Notes: generated from the sequence alone by a model not told the origin. DNA of 64,000 nt from Arthrobacter sunyaminii (GCF_018866305.1 NZ_CP076456.1:248001-312000); one strand, 5' to 3'. Shown: positions 55,967 to 64,000, counted from the first letter of the stretch. Numbers and translations: made by a program.

Positions 55967-57414
55967 CCCTGCGGATTGCCGTCCTCGCCGATCTCGGCCA
56001 GGACACGTACCATGCCGGTGACGAGGCCATGGGGCACGCGGCCGCGGATGAACTCCGGAGCCGCGGACTGCAGGTCCTGATGCTGTCCCGTAATCCTCAG
56101 CAGACGGAACAGCTGTTTGGCTTGGACGCAGCACCTGCGCTTGCTTTCCCCTGGCCGCCTGCCGAGCGGGAAGACTACCTGCGCCGAATCCGGGCACACC
56201 TGGCCGGCTCTGCCGAATTGCCGGCCGGCGACCCGGCGCTGGGGCTGATCAGTGAGCTGGGGAAGTGCGACGGTCTGGTCATTGCCGGCGGGGGAAATCT
56301 AAATTCACGCTATGGCTGGCTGCTGTATGAACGTGCCGCTGTGGTCGCCATCGCGCGGTCGCTGAACATGCCCGTTGTGGTCTCCGGGCAGACGCTGGGG
56401 CCGCAGCTCAGCGCCGCGGACACCGTAGTCCTGGCAGATCTGCTCCGCGCCGCGGAGTTGACCTCCGTGCGGGAGCAATCTTCAGCTGAACTCGCGCGCC
56501 GCATTGGTGTTCCCGCCGTGCGGGGGGTGGACGACGCGTCATTCCTGTCCGGAGGGCGCACCTTTGATCCGCCGGAACCCCGGTACGTAGCGGTCACAAT
56601 TTCTCCGCTTTCCGGTTCCCTGGAAAATCTATATGCCTTGCTGGGCGCGGAGTTGGACGCTCTGCACCGTCAAACCGGGCTGCCTGTGCTGTTCCTTCCC
56701 CATGTAGGGATCGGAGACGAGGACGGTTGGGACAAGTCCGCCCATGCCCGCATTGCCGAGTCCATGTCCTCTCCCTTCCGCCTCATGCCGGTTCTCACCG
56801 CACGGGAAACTGCTGCACTGACTGCCGGCGCTTCGCTGATTGTGACGTCCCGTTACCACCCGGCGGTATTCGGGCTTTCCCGCTCAGTGCCCGTTGTCGG
56901 CCTTGCCGTGGATGATTACAGTGCGGTTCGGCTGAAGGGCGTCTTGGCCAACTGGGGTCTTGATGATTTTGTCCTTCCCCTTCCGGGGCTGCAGGAGGGG
57001 CTGCTGGCTCCGGCCCTGACAGAGGTCTGGGAGCGGAAGGAGGAAGTATCAGCTCATCTGGGCACAGTCCTGCCCGCCCGGAACCGTTGGTCCAAGCAGT
57101 GGTGGGACGGTGTGACGGCAGTCTTCTCGGACCGGGCAGTATCCGGCCCGCCGCAGGATCTTCCGCCGGTGCCCGTCTTTCGCGCTGCCGGGCAGTGGGC
57201 GGCAGCAGCCAGGGCCCTTGGCGAGAAGTTCTACGCGCAGTCTGCGATGGCTGCCCAGTCCGAGGCCGAGGAGGATCGGCTGGGGTCCTACCTCGCTCAA
57301 GCGCACGGGGAGCTGGCCTCCCTTCGGGCTGAACACCGGCGGCTGGTGAACTCCCGAACGGTCAAGACGGCTCTTTCCCTGCACCGGGTGTACGCGAAGC
57401 TTCGCCGGCGTTAA
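55963..57414 (+). CDS. Polysaccharide pyruvyl transferase family protein (CsaB/WcaK-like)
   Basis: This 483-residue protein has the family pattern: an N-terminal nucleotide-fold start IAVLADLGQDTYHAGDEAM, the glycine-rich LVIAGGGNLNSRYG, VVSGQTLGPQL, and SRYHPAVFGLSRSVPVVGL near residue 305. It would add pyruvate ketals to a surface glycan, possibly the SLH anchor; the nearby SLH-repeat protease fits that idea but is inference. The C-terminus ends in a coiled coil and basic tail like that of the preceding glycosyltransferase. Confidence 0.85.
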   Translation: MTLRIAVLADLGQDTYHAGDEAMGHAAADELRSRGLQVLMLSRNPQQTEQLFGLDAAPALAFPWPPAEREDYLRRIRAHLAGSAELPAGDPALGLISELGKCDGLVIAGGGNLNSRYGWLLYERAAVVAIARSLNMPVVVSGQTLGPQLSAADTVVLADLLRAAELTSVREQSSAELARRIGVPAVRGVDDASFLSGGRTFDPPEPRYVAVTISPLSGSLENLYALLGAELDALHRQTGLPVLFLPHVGIGDEDGWDKSAHARIAESMSSPFRLMPVLTARETAALTAGASLIVTSRYHPAVFGLSRSVPVVGLAVDDYSAVRLKGVLANWGLDDFVLPLPGLQEGLLAPALTEVWERKEEVSAHLGTVLPARNRWSKQWWDGVTAVFSDRAVSGPPQDLPPVPVFRAAGQWAAAARALGEKFYAQSAMAAQSEAEEDRLGSYLAQAHGELASLRAEHRRLVNSRTVKTALSLHRVYAKLRRR

Positions 57415-57433
57415 CCGGCGGCGTTAACTGATG

Positions 57434-57478
57434 CCGCAGAAGGTACCGGCGGCCATTGGCCACCGGTACCTTCTGCGG
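57434..57478. terminator. Bidirectional hairpin terminator
   Basis: A perfect 16-bp stem (CCGCAGAAGGTACCGG at 57434-57449, complement at 57463-57478) encloses a loop that can itself fold (GGCCA/TGGCC). It lies between the convergent pyruvyl transferase and kinase genes. Confidence 0.85.
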
Positions 57479-57496
57479 ACCAAAGTTGCAGGGTTA

Positions 57497-58342
57497 TTAC
57501 AGCGCCGGGCCATTCCCCGCGTTACCCTGCCACAGGGCGTCAAACGGGGTGTGGGAGGAAACCCGGTTCCGGATCCCCTCGGTCACAAAAGCCTTTGCGG
57601 TCTTCGCCGCTTCCAGCGGGGTGGCTCCCTTGGCGAGCTCGGCAGTAATGGCTGCCGCCAGGGTGCAGCCGGCGCCGCTGACAGCCACTTCGCCGACCTT
57701 GGGCGCCCGGAGCACTTCCATCGTCTGGCCGTCGTAAAACACATCCACGGCGTCGTCGCCCTCCAGGCGTACTCCGCCCTTGGCGAGTACCACGGCTCCG
57801 GACGCTTCGTGGATGCGGCGGGCTGCCTCCTGCAGGTCTTCGACGCTTTCGATGGAGTCCATGCCGGACAAGGACATCGATTCAAAGTGGTTGGGGGTAA
57901 CGAAGGTTGCCAGCGGCAGGATCTGCGCCTTGAGTGCCCGGTCCGTGTCCAGGGCGGCTCCCGGCTCCTGACCCTTGCAGATCAGCACCGGGTCAAGGAC
58001 GATGTTGGTCCATTCCTGGCTCTGGAGGGCCTTGGCAACGGTGTCGATCGTGGCGGGCGTTCCCAGCATGCCGAGCTTAACAGTGGTCAGGTCATAGGCG
58101 GTCTGGATGGCCTCGAGCTGGTCACTGATGACCTGGGGTTCCACCGGGACAAAGCGGTGACTCCAGTTATCTTTCGGATCAAAGGAAACGATGCAGGTCA
58201 GGGCGGCTATCCCGTACGTTCCGAGTTCCTGGAACGTTTTTAGGTCGGCCTGGGCGCCGGCGCCGCCGGTGGCCTCGGAGCCGGCAATAGTCAGGGTGAC
58301 GGCCGGGGAGGCTGTTTCGGCAGAGTGTGTGTTAGCAGACAT
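57497..58342 (-). CDS. pdxK: Pyridoxal kinase / HMP kinase, dual-cysteine Gram-positive type
   Basis: This 281-residue kinase has the substrate loop TIAGSEATGGAGAQADLKTF, LTCIVSFDPKDNWSH, the lid segment VLDPVLICKGQEPGA with one Cys, and the anion-hole GEVAVSGAGCTLAAAI in which Cys replaces the usual catalytic Asp. The paired cysteines mark the ThiD-related dual-cysteine pyridoxal kinases known from Staphylococcus. The ATG at 58342 fits the family N-terminus; upstream frames are discarded. It salvages vitamin B6. Confidence 0.88.
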   Translation of the reverse strand: MSANTHSAETASPAVTLTIAGSEATGGAGAQADLKTFQELGTYGIAALTCIVSFDPKDNWSHRFVPVEPQVISDQLEAIQTAYDLTTVKLGMLGTPATIDTVAKALQSQEWTNIVLDPVLICKGQEPGAALDTDRALKAQILPLATFVTPNHFESMSLSGMDSIESVEDLQEAARRIHEASGAVVLAKGGVRLEGDDAVDVFYDGQTMEVLRAPKVGEVAVSGAGCTLAAAITAELAKGATPLEAAKTAKAFVTEGIRNRVSSHTPFDALWQGNAGNGPAL

Positions 58343-58439
58343 GAGTCCATCTTCCACCCAAAGCGATCTTCGGTGCCACCGCGGCTTAATGCCGGACAGG
58401 CGGGGTGTTTGAGGCGGGAACAAGGCCCGGAACCGGAAG

Positions 58440-58916
58440 CTAGGCGCGGGCGAAAGGCCAGATGGTCGCCCGGCCGGCTGCCATGGCCAATCCGATGGCA
58501 ACACCCATGAGCAGCGGCACCAGGACGGCATGAACGCTCAGCCCGATGATGACCCAGCCGAGCAACAGCGGCACGATGAAGAAGGCGAGTACATGCAGGC
58601 CCTGGTGCTGGACGCCGCGCAGGAACCATCCCAGAAGCAGGGCGAGGGGAAGTGCGGTGAACAATCCGAGACCGGCTGCGTAGAAGGCGGCCACAATAAC
58701 GGTCCAAACGTAGCCCCAGAAGTCCCGGGACGTCCCCCACCCCACCACAATTGTGGCGATTGCGGCCAGGACAATGCAGGCAACTCCGTATCCCAGAGCG
58801 ACGGCCAGCGGGCCGGGTGGAACATATTGGTGCTGTGTCGCAACGGCGGCGGGAGACGCCTGGGCGGGTATCAACGCGGGCGGAAGCACGACGTCGTCGC
58901 CGCCTTTGTCAGTCAT
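58440..58916 (-). CDS. Membrane protein cotranscribed with a TetR regulator
   Basis: This 158-residue protein has a polar N-terminus (about 1-35) and four predicted helices (near 38-60, 68-90, 92-104 and 110-145). Its ATG overlaps the TetR stop region by 8 bp, so it lies second in the TetR operon. No family recognised. It may be the target or effector of that regulator. Confidence 0.65.
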   Translation of the reverse strand: MTDKGGDDVVLPPALIPAQASPAAVATQHQYVPPGPLAVALGYGVACIVLAAIATIVVGWGTSRDFWGYVWTVIVAAFYAAGLGLFTALPLALLLGWFLRGVQHQGLHVLAFFIVPLLLGWVIIGLSVHAVLVPLLMGVAIGLAMAAGRATIWPFARA

Positions 58917-59586
58917 CGCGTCGGGCTCCCTGGAAGAGGTGGACTACATCCTCCACAATATTGCGAACCACGGGCAGGCGGGAGAGGATGACCAGCTTCG
59001 CGGCCAGCGGAGCGACGTTCTCCACCAAACGGCGCGAGCGGCGCTGTCCCGGCGAGCGGTCATAAATCCAAAAAAGTGTCACCCCCATGTGCACCAGCCA
59101 CAGGAGTTCGGGCAGGTCGTCGCGGATGGCGAGCGGCGGCTGCGGGCGTGACACGGTGACGGCCTGACGGAACATGGCGATCGATTTGGCCCGGCCAACT
59201 CCCGTATCCGCACCGGCGCGGCTGCCCTGCGGGGAGGCCGACGACGGCGGCATGGCAGTGCGCAGGAAATGGGCGCCAAAATCGTGAAACGGTCCCATGA
59301 CGTCCAAGTTGGCCAACAGAATCAGGCGCAGGTGCTCACCCAGGTTGTGTCCGTCGCGAAGAAGGGGCAGGGCGGCGCTGCGGTGTTCATCCTGCAGATG
59401 CCGGTACAACTCGGCAACGAGTTCATCTTTGGAACGGAAGTAATAGTACGCATTGCCCACTGACACCCCTGCCGTTTCGGCGATGCAGCGCATTGTGGTG
59501 TCGGCGTAGCCCCGGGTGCGGAACAGGGTGAGGGCGGAATCAACCAACAGCCGTCGGGTCTTTTCACTCTTGACCGTCGCCGTCAT
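58909..59586 (-). CDS. TetR-family transcriptional regulator
   Basis: This 225-residue protein has the TetR helix-turn-helix (LVDSALTLFRTRGYADTTM, then IAETAGVSVGNAYYYFRSKD) and a helical ligand domain of usual size. It overlaps the membrane protein gene downstream by 8 bp. A perfect 20-bp palindrome about 100 bp upstream (59685-59704) is the likely operator, shared with the divergent transporter. Confidence 0.92.
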   Translation of the reverse strand: MTATVKSEKTRRLLVDSALTLFRTRGYADTTMRCIAETAGVSVGNAYYYFRSKDELVAELYRHLQDEHRSAALPLLRDGHNLGEHLRLILLANLDVMGPFHDFGAHFLRTAMPPSSASPQGSRAGADTGVGRAKSIAMFRQAVTVSRPQPPLAIRDDLPELLWLVHMGVTLFWIYDRSPGQRRSRRLVENVAPLAAKLVILSRLPVVRNIVEDVVHLFQGARRDD

Positions 59587-59684
59587 CAGCGCTCCTTAGT
59601 TCAGTTGTTGGCGCTGGTTCGGTTAGAGGCGCAGATCCGCTTATGTGCGCCCGGTTTCCGGCACGCCTGCAAGAATACAGCACC

Positions 59685-59704
59685 TTTTTGAACCTGTTCA
59701 AAAA
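59685..59704. promoter_or_regulatory. Perfect palindromic operator, TetR type
   Basis: TTTTTGAAC-CT-GTTCAAAAA is a 20-bp inverted repeat with 9-bp arms and a 2-bp centre. It lies between the divergent TetR (59586) and transporter (59836) genes. The form is typical of TetR operators. Confidence 0.8.
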
Positions 59705-59835
59705 AGACGGTGGCGGTGCGGCCGGACAGAACGTGGCAGAATTGACGGCGGCCCCCTGCGGGCCGCCCGGTGCAGCGGGCACAGTGCTAATACAGCCGGC
59801 GGAAGCCAGGCGAACCACTAGGAAACGGAAGACCC

Positions 59836-60576
59836 ATGCACACCTCCACCGGCATCGATCCGGCGCCTGCTCCGGCATTTGCCGTCCGCGGCAGCTCTCA
59901 TTACGACATCATCCTGACGCTCATGTGCGTGGTGATCGTCATTTCCAATATCGGTGCCACCAAGGGCGTGGTGCTGGGACCGTTCTTCGGCGACTTCAGC
60001 ATCGTGACCGACGGCGGGTTTTTCCTCTTCCCGCTGGCCTACATCCTTGGCGACGTCATTAGCGAGGTCTACGGCTTCAAGGCGGCGCGGCGGGCCATCT
60101 TCACGGGCTTTGCGGTTGCGGCACTGGCTGCGGCCAGTTTTGCCGTGATCATCGCACTGCCGGGATTCGACGACGACTACGGGCAGGCCAAACAGGCGGC
60201 GCTGGAGCTGGCACTGGGCCCGGTGTGGCAAATCGTGCTGGCCAGCCTGCTCGGCTTCCTGGCCGGACAAACCCTGAATTCCTGGGTCCTGGTCCGAATG
60301 AAGGAAAAGTTCCGGGAACGGGCACTGATCGGACGGCTCATGGCCTCCACCGGCGTGGGAGAGTTCGCCGACACCCTGATCTTCTGCGCCATTGCCGCGC
60401 CGGTCATCGGCATCACCGACGCCGGCGGCTTCATCAATTACGTGATCTTCGGTTTCGTCTACAAGACGCTCATTGAGTTCCTGTTTGTTCCGGTTACCGC
60501 CGTGGTCATCAAGGCCATCAAGAAGCGCGAACCAAGTTACGGCGCTGCAGTGCCTGCCGGTACGCCGGAAGGCTGA
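59836..60576 (+). CDS. Queuosine precursor transporter (YhhQ family)
   Basis: This 246-residue protein has six helices and the YhhQ pattern: ISNIGATKGVVLGPF, FLFPLAYILGDVISEVYGFK, and STGVGEFADTLIFCAIA. The end reads IKKREPSYGAAV. The family imports preQ0/preQ1 or queuine. It is convergent with tgt, whose stop lies 9 bp past this gene's stop, and the two together form a queuosine salvage module. Confidence 0.9.
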   Translation: MHTSTGIDPAPAPAFAVRGSSHYDIILTLMCVVIVISNIGATKGVVLGPFFGDFSIVTDGGFFLFPLAYILGDVISEVYGFKAARRAIFTGFAVAALAAASFAVIIALPGFDDDYGQAKQAALELALGPVWQIVLASLLGFLAGQTLNSWVLVRMKEKFRERALIGRLMASTGVGEFADTLIFCAIAAPVIGITDAGGFINYVIFGFVYKTLIEFLFVPVTAVVIKAIKKREPSYGAAVPAGTPEG

Positions 60577-60584
60577 GCTGCCGG

Positions 60585-61859
60585 CTAGACCTTGGCGCTG
60601 TAATAGTTCCCGAGCGTTTCGGCCTTGAAGTCGAAGAACGATCCGTTTTCAATGGCCAGCCGTGCGTCGTCCACAAGCTTCACCGTGAAGCGTTCATTGT
60701 GGATCGACACCAGGGTGGAGGCAACCATTTCCTTGGCCCGGAACAGGTGGTGGATGTACGCCTTCGTATAGTGCGCGCAGGCATAGCAGTCGCAGCCCTC
60801 CACCAGGGGAGTGAAGTCCTTTTTGAAGCGGGCGTTGGAGAGGTTCAGCCGCCCGTGCGGCGTGTAAAACGCCGACGTGCGGGCCACGCGGGTGGGGGAG
60901 ACGCAGTCGAAGGTGTCGGCACCGTTTTCAATGGCGGTGAAGATGTCGTCCGGTTCGGAAATCCCCAACAGGTGGCGAGGCTTGTCTTCGGGCAGTTCCT
61001 CGGTGCACCAGCGCACGATCGTTCCGAGGTTTTCCTTCTCGAGTGCTCCACCGATACCGAACCCGTCAAAGTCCATGGCGCCCAGATCCCGGGAAGCCTT
61101 CCGGCGCAGGTCCTCATACTGGGCACCCTGCAGGACGCCGAACAACGCCTGGTAGGGCTTTCCGACGCGCTCCTCGGTGAGCCGCTGATGCTCGGCGATG
61201 CAGCGCAGAGCCCACAGCCGGGTGCGTTCCAGTGACATTTCCTGATATTCGCGGGAGTTCATCAGCGTGGTCAGCTCATCGAACGCGAACATGATGTCGG
61301 CGCCGATCTGGTGCTGCACTTGCATGGACACCTCGGGCGTGAAGCGGTGCTTGTCGCCGTTGAGGTGGGACTTGAACCAGACACCGTCGTCATCGATGTG
61401 AGCCAGGCGTTCCTTGCCGGGGGCGACGGCGTCATCCGCGCCGGTTGCGTGCGTGGTGCCGTCCGCATTCATGTTGATGACCTTCTTGAAGCCGGCGCCC
61501 AGGCTCATCACCTGGAAACCGCCCGAGTCGGTGAAAGTGGGACCGGACCAGTTCATGAACTTGCCCAGCCCGCCCGCGGCGTCGAGCACGTCCGGACCGG
61601 GCTGCAGGTACAGATGGTAGGCGTTGGCCAGCAGCGCCTGTGCGCCAAGGTCCGCCATGGACTCGGGCAGGACCGCCTTGACCGTGGCCTTGGTGCCTAC
61701 GGCAATAAAGGCCGGAGTGGCAATTTCGCCGTGCGGCGTGGTGATGGTGCCGGTGCGGCCCTGGAACTCACCGCCGTTGGCCTGCGTCTGCTCAGCTGAG
61801 GGGGCAGTGGTTTCACGCAGGCGCTTACCGAGGGCGAAGGAAAATGTTGAGGAGGACAC
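60585..61859 (-). CDS. tgt: tRNA-guanine transglycosylase
   Basis: This 424-residue enzyme exchanges guanine-34 for a 7-deazaguanine in tRNAs for Asp, Asn, His and Tyr. It has catalytic Asp in FTDSGGFQVMSLG, the nucleophile-region FDCVSPTRVARTSAFY, and the zinc site CDCYACAHYTKAYIHHL. The length is about 40 residues longer than E. coli Tgt. GTG at 61859 was chosen, but GGAGGG lies right against it, so the true start may differ slightly. No queC-queF genes lie in this window. Confidence 0.93.
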   Translation of the reverse strand: MSSSTFSFALGKRLRETTAPSAEQTQANGGEFQGRTGTITTPHGEIATPAFIAVGTKATVKAVLPESMADLGAQALLANAYHLYLQPGPDVLDAAGGLGKFMNWSGPTFTDSGGFQVMSLGAGFKKVINMNADGTTHATGADDAVAPGKERLAHIDDDGVWFKSHLNGDKHRFTPEVSMQVQHQIGADIMFAFDELTTLMNSREYQEMSLERTRLWALRCIAEHQRLTEERVGKPYQALFGVLQGAQYEDLRRKASRDLGAMDFDGFGIGGALEKENLGTIVRWCTEELPEDKPRHLLGISEPDDIFTAIENGADTFDCVSPTRVARTSAFYTPHGRLNLSNARFKKDFTPLVEGCDCYACAHYTKAYIHHLFRAKEMVASTLVSIHNERFTVKLVDDARLAIENGSFFDFKAETLGNYYSAKV

Positions 61860-62028
61860 CCCTCCATTTTGCCTTACCCGCCGACGTCGGCAGTCCGCCG
61901 GAGCCCGGGACGTTCCGGCTGGGATGCGCGCCACATATTTCCGGGTGCGGCAACAGGCGGGCGTACGGTGGAAAGGCCGGCATCGGCCGCACCCCAGACA
62001 CCTGCAAAACGTACCTGAAAGCTGCCTC

Positions 62029-63096
62029 TTGAACCTGCTGCGCGATATGTTCCGGATCGCACCCGCCAACAATGATCATCAGGTGGCGGTGCGCTGCGGT
62101 CTGGGGGTGGGGATTCCCCTGCTGCTGCTCTTGGCTTTCGGCCGGATTGACCTGGCCATCTTTGCCACCTTCGGTGCCTTTACCGGCATCTACGGCCGGA
62201 ATGAGCCGCATCGGCAGCGGTTCGGCCACCAGCTGCGGGCCGGTGCGCTGATGCTCGCTGTCATCACCGCCGGAGCGCTGACCTCCCGGCTGGAGCCGGA
62301 CGCGTGGGGAATCGTCCTGGGCACCACCGCGGTGGCGGGACTGGGGACACTTGGCACCGGGTTCTGGCGGCTTCGTCCCACCGGTTCACTGTTCCACATT
62401 TTTGCCTACGCCGCCATCTCTTCGGTGCCGAACCAGCCGCCCGTGTGGCAGGCACTCTTGGTGGCTGTGGGAACTGTTAGCTTTTCCGTGCTGCTCGGCC
62501 TGTCCGGGCGGCTCCATTCTGCGCACCGCACCCCGTGGGTGAAGCCTGAAAGGCCCCGCTTTACTGCCGCCCAGCGCAGAACCGTATGGATCGACGCGGG
62601 CCTCTACGCAATCGCTGCCGCGGTTGCCGGGTCCATCGCCACGTTGATGGGCATCGGCCACAATTACTGGGCGATGGTTGCGGCAACCGTGCCGCTGGTG
62701 GGGGTGGGCGTGCGCCACCGGCTCTACCGGGGCCTGCACCGCATCCTGGGGACCTTTGCCGGGCTGGTGCTGACCGCACTGATTCTGCTGCCAGGGCTGG
62801 AACCGTGGCAAATGGTCGTCGTGATTGCGCTGCTGCAGTTTGGGGCGGAAATGCTTGTGGTCCGGCAATATGCACTGGCCCAGGTGGTCGTCACGCCGCT
62901 GGCACTGGTCAGCACCGAGCTGGCGCATCCGAGCAACTCGGCGTTGCTGATCAAGGACCGGGCAGTGGAGACGGTTATCGGAGCGGCAGTGGGAATGGTC
63001 ATGGTCCTGATCATTCACTTGCACAGCCGGCGCACGCGTCGCCGTGCGCATCCGGAAGCGGCTTCGGGGCAGCTGCCGTCCGCGAGCCGTCCCTAG
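62029..63096 (+). CDS. FUSC-family membrane protein (aromatic acid exporter-like)
   Basis: This 355-residue protein consists of two blocks of four to six helices joined by a polar linker with RPRFTAAQRRTVW. Pattern elements are LAIFATFGAFTGIYGRNEPH in the first and GHNYWAMVAATVPLVGVGVR in the second, which is characteristic of the FUSC fold. A TTG at 62029 and an ATG at 62047 are both possible starts; neither has a good ribosome-binding site. The gene is divergent from tgt. Substrate unknown. Confidence 0.78.
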   Translation: MNLLRDMFRIAPANNDHQVAVRCGLGVGIPLLLLLAFGRIDLAIFATFGAFTGIYGRNEPHRQRFGHQLRAGALMLAVITAGALTSRLEPDAWGIVLGTTAVAGLGTLGTGFWRLRPTGSLFHIFAYAAISSVPNQPPVWQALLVAVGTVSFSVLLGLSGRLHSAHRTPWVKPERPRFTAAQRRTVWIDAGLYAIAAAVAGSIATLMGIGHNYWAMVAATVPLVGVGVRHRLYRGLHRILGTFAGLVLTALILLPGLEPWQMVVVIALLQFGAEMLVVRQYALAQVVVTPLALVSTELAHPSNSALLIKDRAVETVIGAAVGMVMVLIIHLHSRRTRRRAHPEAASGQLPSASRP

Positions 63097-63100
63097 GGTT

Positions 63101-63157
63101 CCGGCCGCTACAGACGGCCCCGGCCGCTACAGACCGGGCCCCGGCCCGCTACAGGTC
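63101..63157. repeat. Three imperfect tandem repeats of about 19 bp at a gene 3' end
   Basis: CCGGCCGCTACAGAC (63101), CCGGCCGCTACAGACC (63120) and CCGGCCCGCTACAGG (63141) repeat head-to-tail with a period of 19-21 bp. The right copy contains the stop codon (TAG on the minus strand) of the gene at 63149-64000. Confidence 0.8.
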
Positions 63158-64000
63158 GAGGTTCAGGCCGCGGACGGCAATCAGCTCGTTGCGGATGCGC
63201 CGGTCCAGCTCATGCTCCGAAAGCGTTTGGGATCCGCCGTGGGCGCGCAGGTACAGCAGGGCATCCAGCCTCAGGACACGCCAGTCGCGTTCGCCGTGTT
63301 CATCGCCGGCCTCCCCTGCGCGGTGGATTTCCCGGTCATACAGGTTGGGTTCATTCAGCTGGCGCTGCAGCAGTTCCGCGGCCAGCTTGGCCTTCAACGG
63401 ATCGCTTTCCGCTGCGTCTCCGGCGCGGACAGCCTGCGCATAGGCGGCTGAAGCTTCTTCGTCGCCCGCTTCATGGGTGATATGCGCGGCCAGGGAGAGG
63501 GCCCCCTGGATCCAGTTCCACCGGCCAAAGTTGCCGTCAAAGGGCAGCCCCGTGATGATGTTGCAGACCTGCAGGGCGTTTTCGGCGTCGTCCAGGTCCA
63601 CGTACAGGGTGTGTGCCAAATCCCGGACGTCCTGCAGGTTGCTTCCGGACTTCACATTCAGTCCACGGCCGAGCCGTGCAGCCACTTCCTGGACACGGTC
63701 CGCATCCGGGTGCGCAGCGGCGGCCGCAGCAACGACTGCGGCGTAGTCCTCCTCCTCCACCGGTGCCACCCGGACCGCGTCCGCCGGAGAACCGGACGGT
63801 GCCGGTGCCTGGACACGCACGGAGGAGCCGTAGGCCAGGCGCAGCGTCATGCCGTCTTCGAGAACAAGGAGAACCAGGGCGGGCACGCCGAAGTCGTCAT
63901 TCTCCACGGAGCTGTCCTTCACCGGAGCCAGTGAGGTGCTTTCATGCACCGGAATTTGCCCGGGTGCAAGCAGCTCGGCATTGACCCGGAATGTGTAAGA
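63149..64000 (-). CDS. Conserved-looking protein of unknown function, partial (N-terminus beyond window edge)
   Basis: The frame is open from the stop at 63149 to base 64000 (284 codons). The segment upstream of the first possible GTG (63949) still looks coding (SYTFRVNAELLAPGQIPVHE), so the real start lies outside the window. The visible part has a beta-rich N-terminal region (VPALVLLVLEDGMTLRLAYG), an Ala-rich stretch, and helical repeats reminiscent of TPR-type scaffolds (LAHTLYVDLDDAENALQVCN). No family recognised with confidence. Confidence 0.7.
   Translation of the reverse strand, partial: SYTFRVNAELLAPGQIPVHESTSLAPVKDSSVENDDFGVPALVLLVLEDGMTLRLAYGSSVRVQAPAPSGSPADAVRVAPVEEEDYAAVVAAAAAAHPDADRVQEVAARLGRGLNVKSGSNLQDVRDLAHTLYVDLDDAENALQVCNIITGLPFDGNFGRWNWIQGALSLAAHITHEAGDEEASAAYAQAVRAGDAAESDPLKAKLAAELLQRQLNEPNLYDREIHRAGEAGDEHGERDWRVLRLDALLYLRAHGGSQTLSEHELDRRIRNELIAVRGLNLDL

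Overview
The window is GC-rich, densely coded, chromosomal-looking DNA from an actinobacterium. The best fit is Arthrobacter or a close relative (Micrococcaceae). Pointers are Tat-dependent lipoproteins, a perfect IdeR/DtxR-type iron box, a RamB-type regulator divergent from the glyoxylate genes, a Gram-positive dual-cysteine pyridoxal kinase, a DinB2-type polymerase, frequent GTG/TTG and apparently leaderless starts, and many ATGA stop-start overlaps. I see no rRNA, tRNA, CRISPR array, transposase, integrase or phage gene. The content looks like ordinary chromosome with accessory metabolic cassettes. All assignments come from reading translated sequence, not from database searches.

Layout. 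1-2.5 kb: the 5' part of a sensor kinase (cut by the window edge), small membrane proteins and a decayed alpha/beta-hydrolase tail. 2.6-12.5 kb: a GntR/FadR regulator divergent from a peptide-type ABC importer (lipoprotein, two permeases, fused double ATPase) ending in an amidase, convergent with an aldehyde dehydrogenase-SDR operon. Matching palindromes in front of both operons suggest one regulon for taking up and degrading an amide-linked compound. 12.6-19 kb: a small membrane protein, a TelA-XpaC-like pair, a Tat-exported acetamidase/formamidase-family lipoprotein, small proteins and an OpgB/LtaS-like membrane phosphoglycerol transferase. 19-23.5 kb: a DinB2-like polymerase, then deoR-galT-galK. 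23.5-33 kb: oxidoreductases, a histidine phosphatase, a membrane protein, a methyltransferase, an SDR, a GH13 alpha-glucosidase, a lipase-like protein and a 2-oxoglutarate/Fe(II)-type oxygenase.

33.3-37.9 kb: an iron-regulated siderophore-type ABC importer operon that ends in an unusual internally duplicated protein. 37.9-44.2 kb: a divergent LysE exporter/LysG regulator pair, a HAD phosphatase, a VapB-like/LytR_C/membrane trio, an APC amino-acid permease behind a perfect inverted repeat, and an FrnE-like DsbA protein. 44.3-49 kb: malate synthase and isocitrate lyase with a divergent RamB-type regulator. 49-50.7 kb: methionine aminopeptidase and a Nei/Fpg glycosylase. 50.8-54.7 kb: a very large secreted subtilase with three C-terminal SLH-like repeats. 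55-57.4 kb: a glycosyltransferase and a polysaccharide pyruvyl transferase. 57.5-64 kb: pyridoxal kinase, a TetR/membrane-protein operon with a perfect palindromic operator, a queuosine-precursor transporter convergent with tgt, a FUSC protein and an unknown protein running off the right edge.

The most distinctive items are the two-operon GntR regulon, the duplicated protein in the iron operon, the non-aromatic steric-gate residue in the DinB2-like polymerase, the Tat-exported acetamidase family member, and two cases of short tandem repeats that overlap a gene's stop codon.
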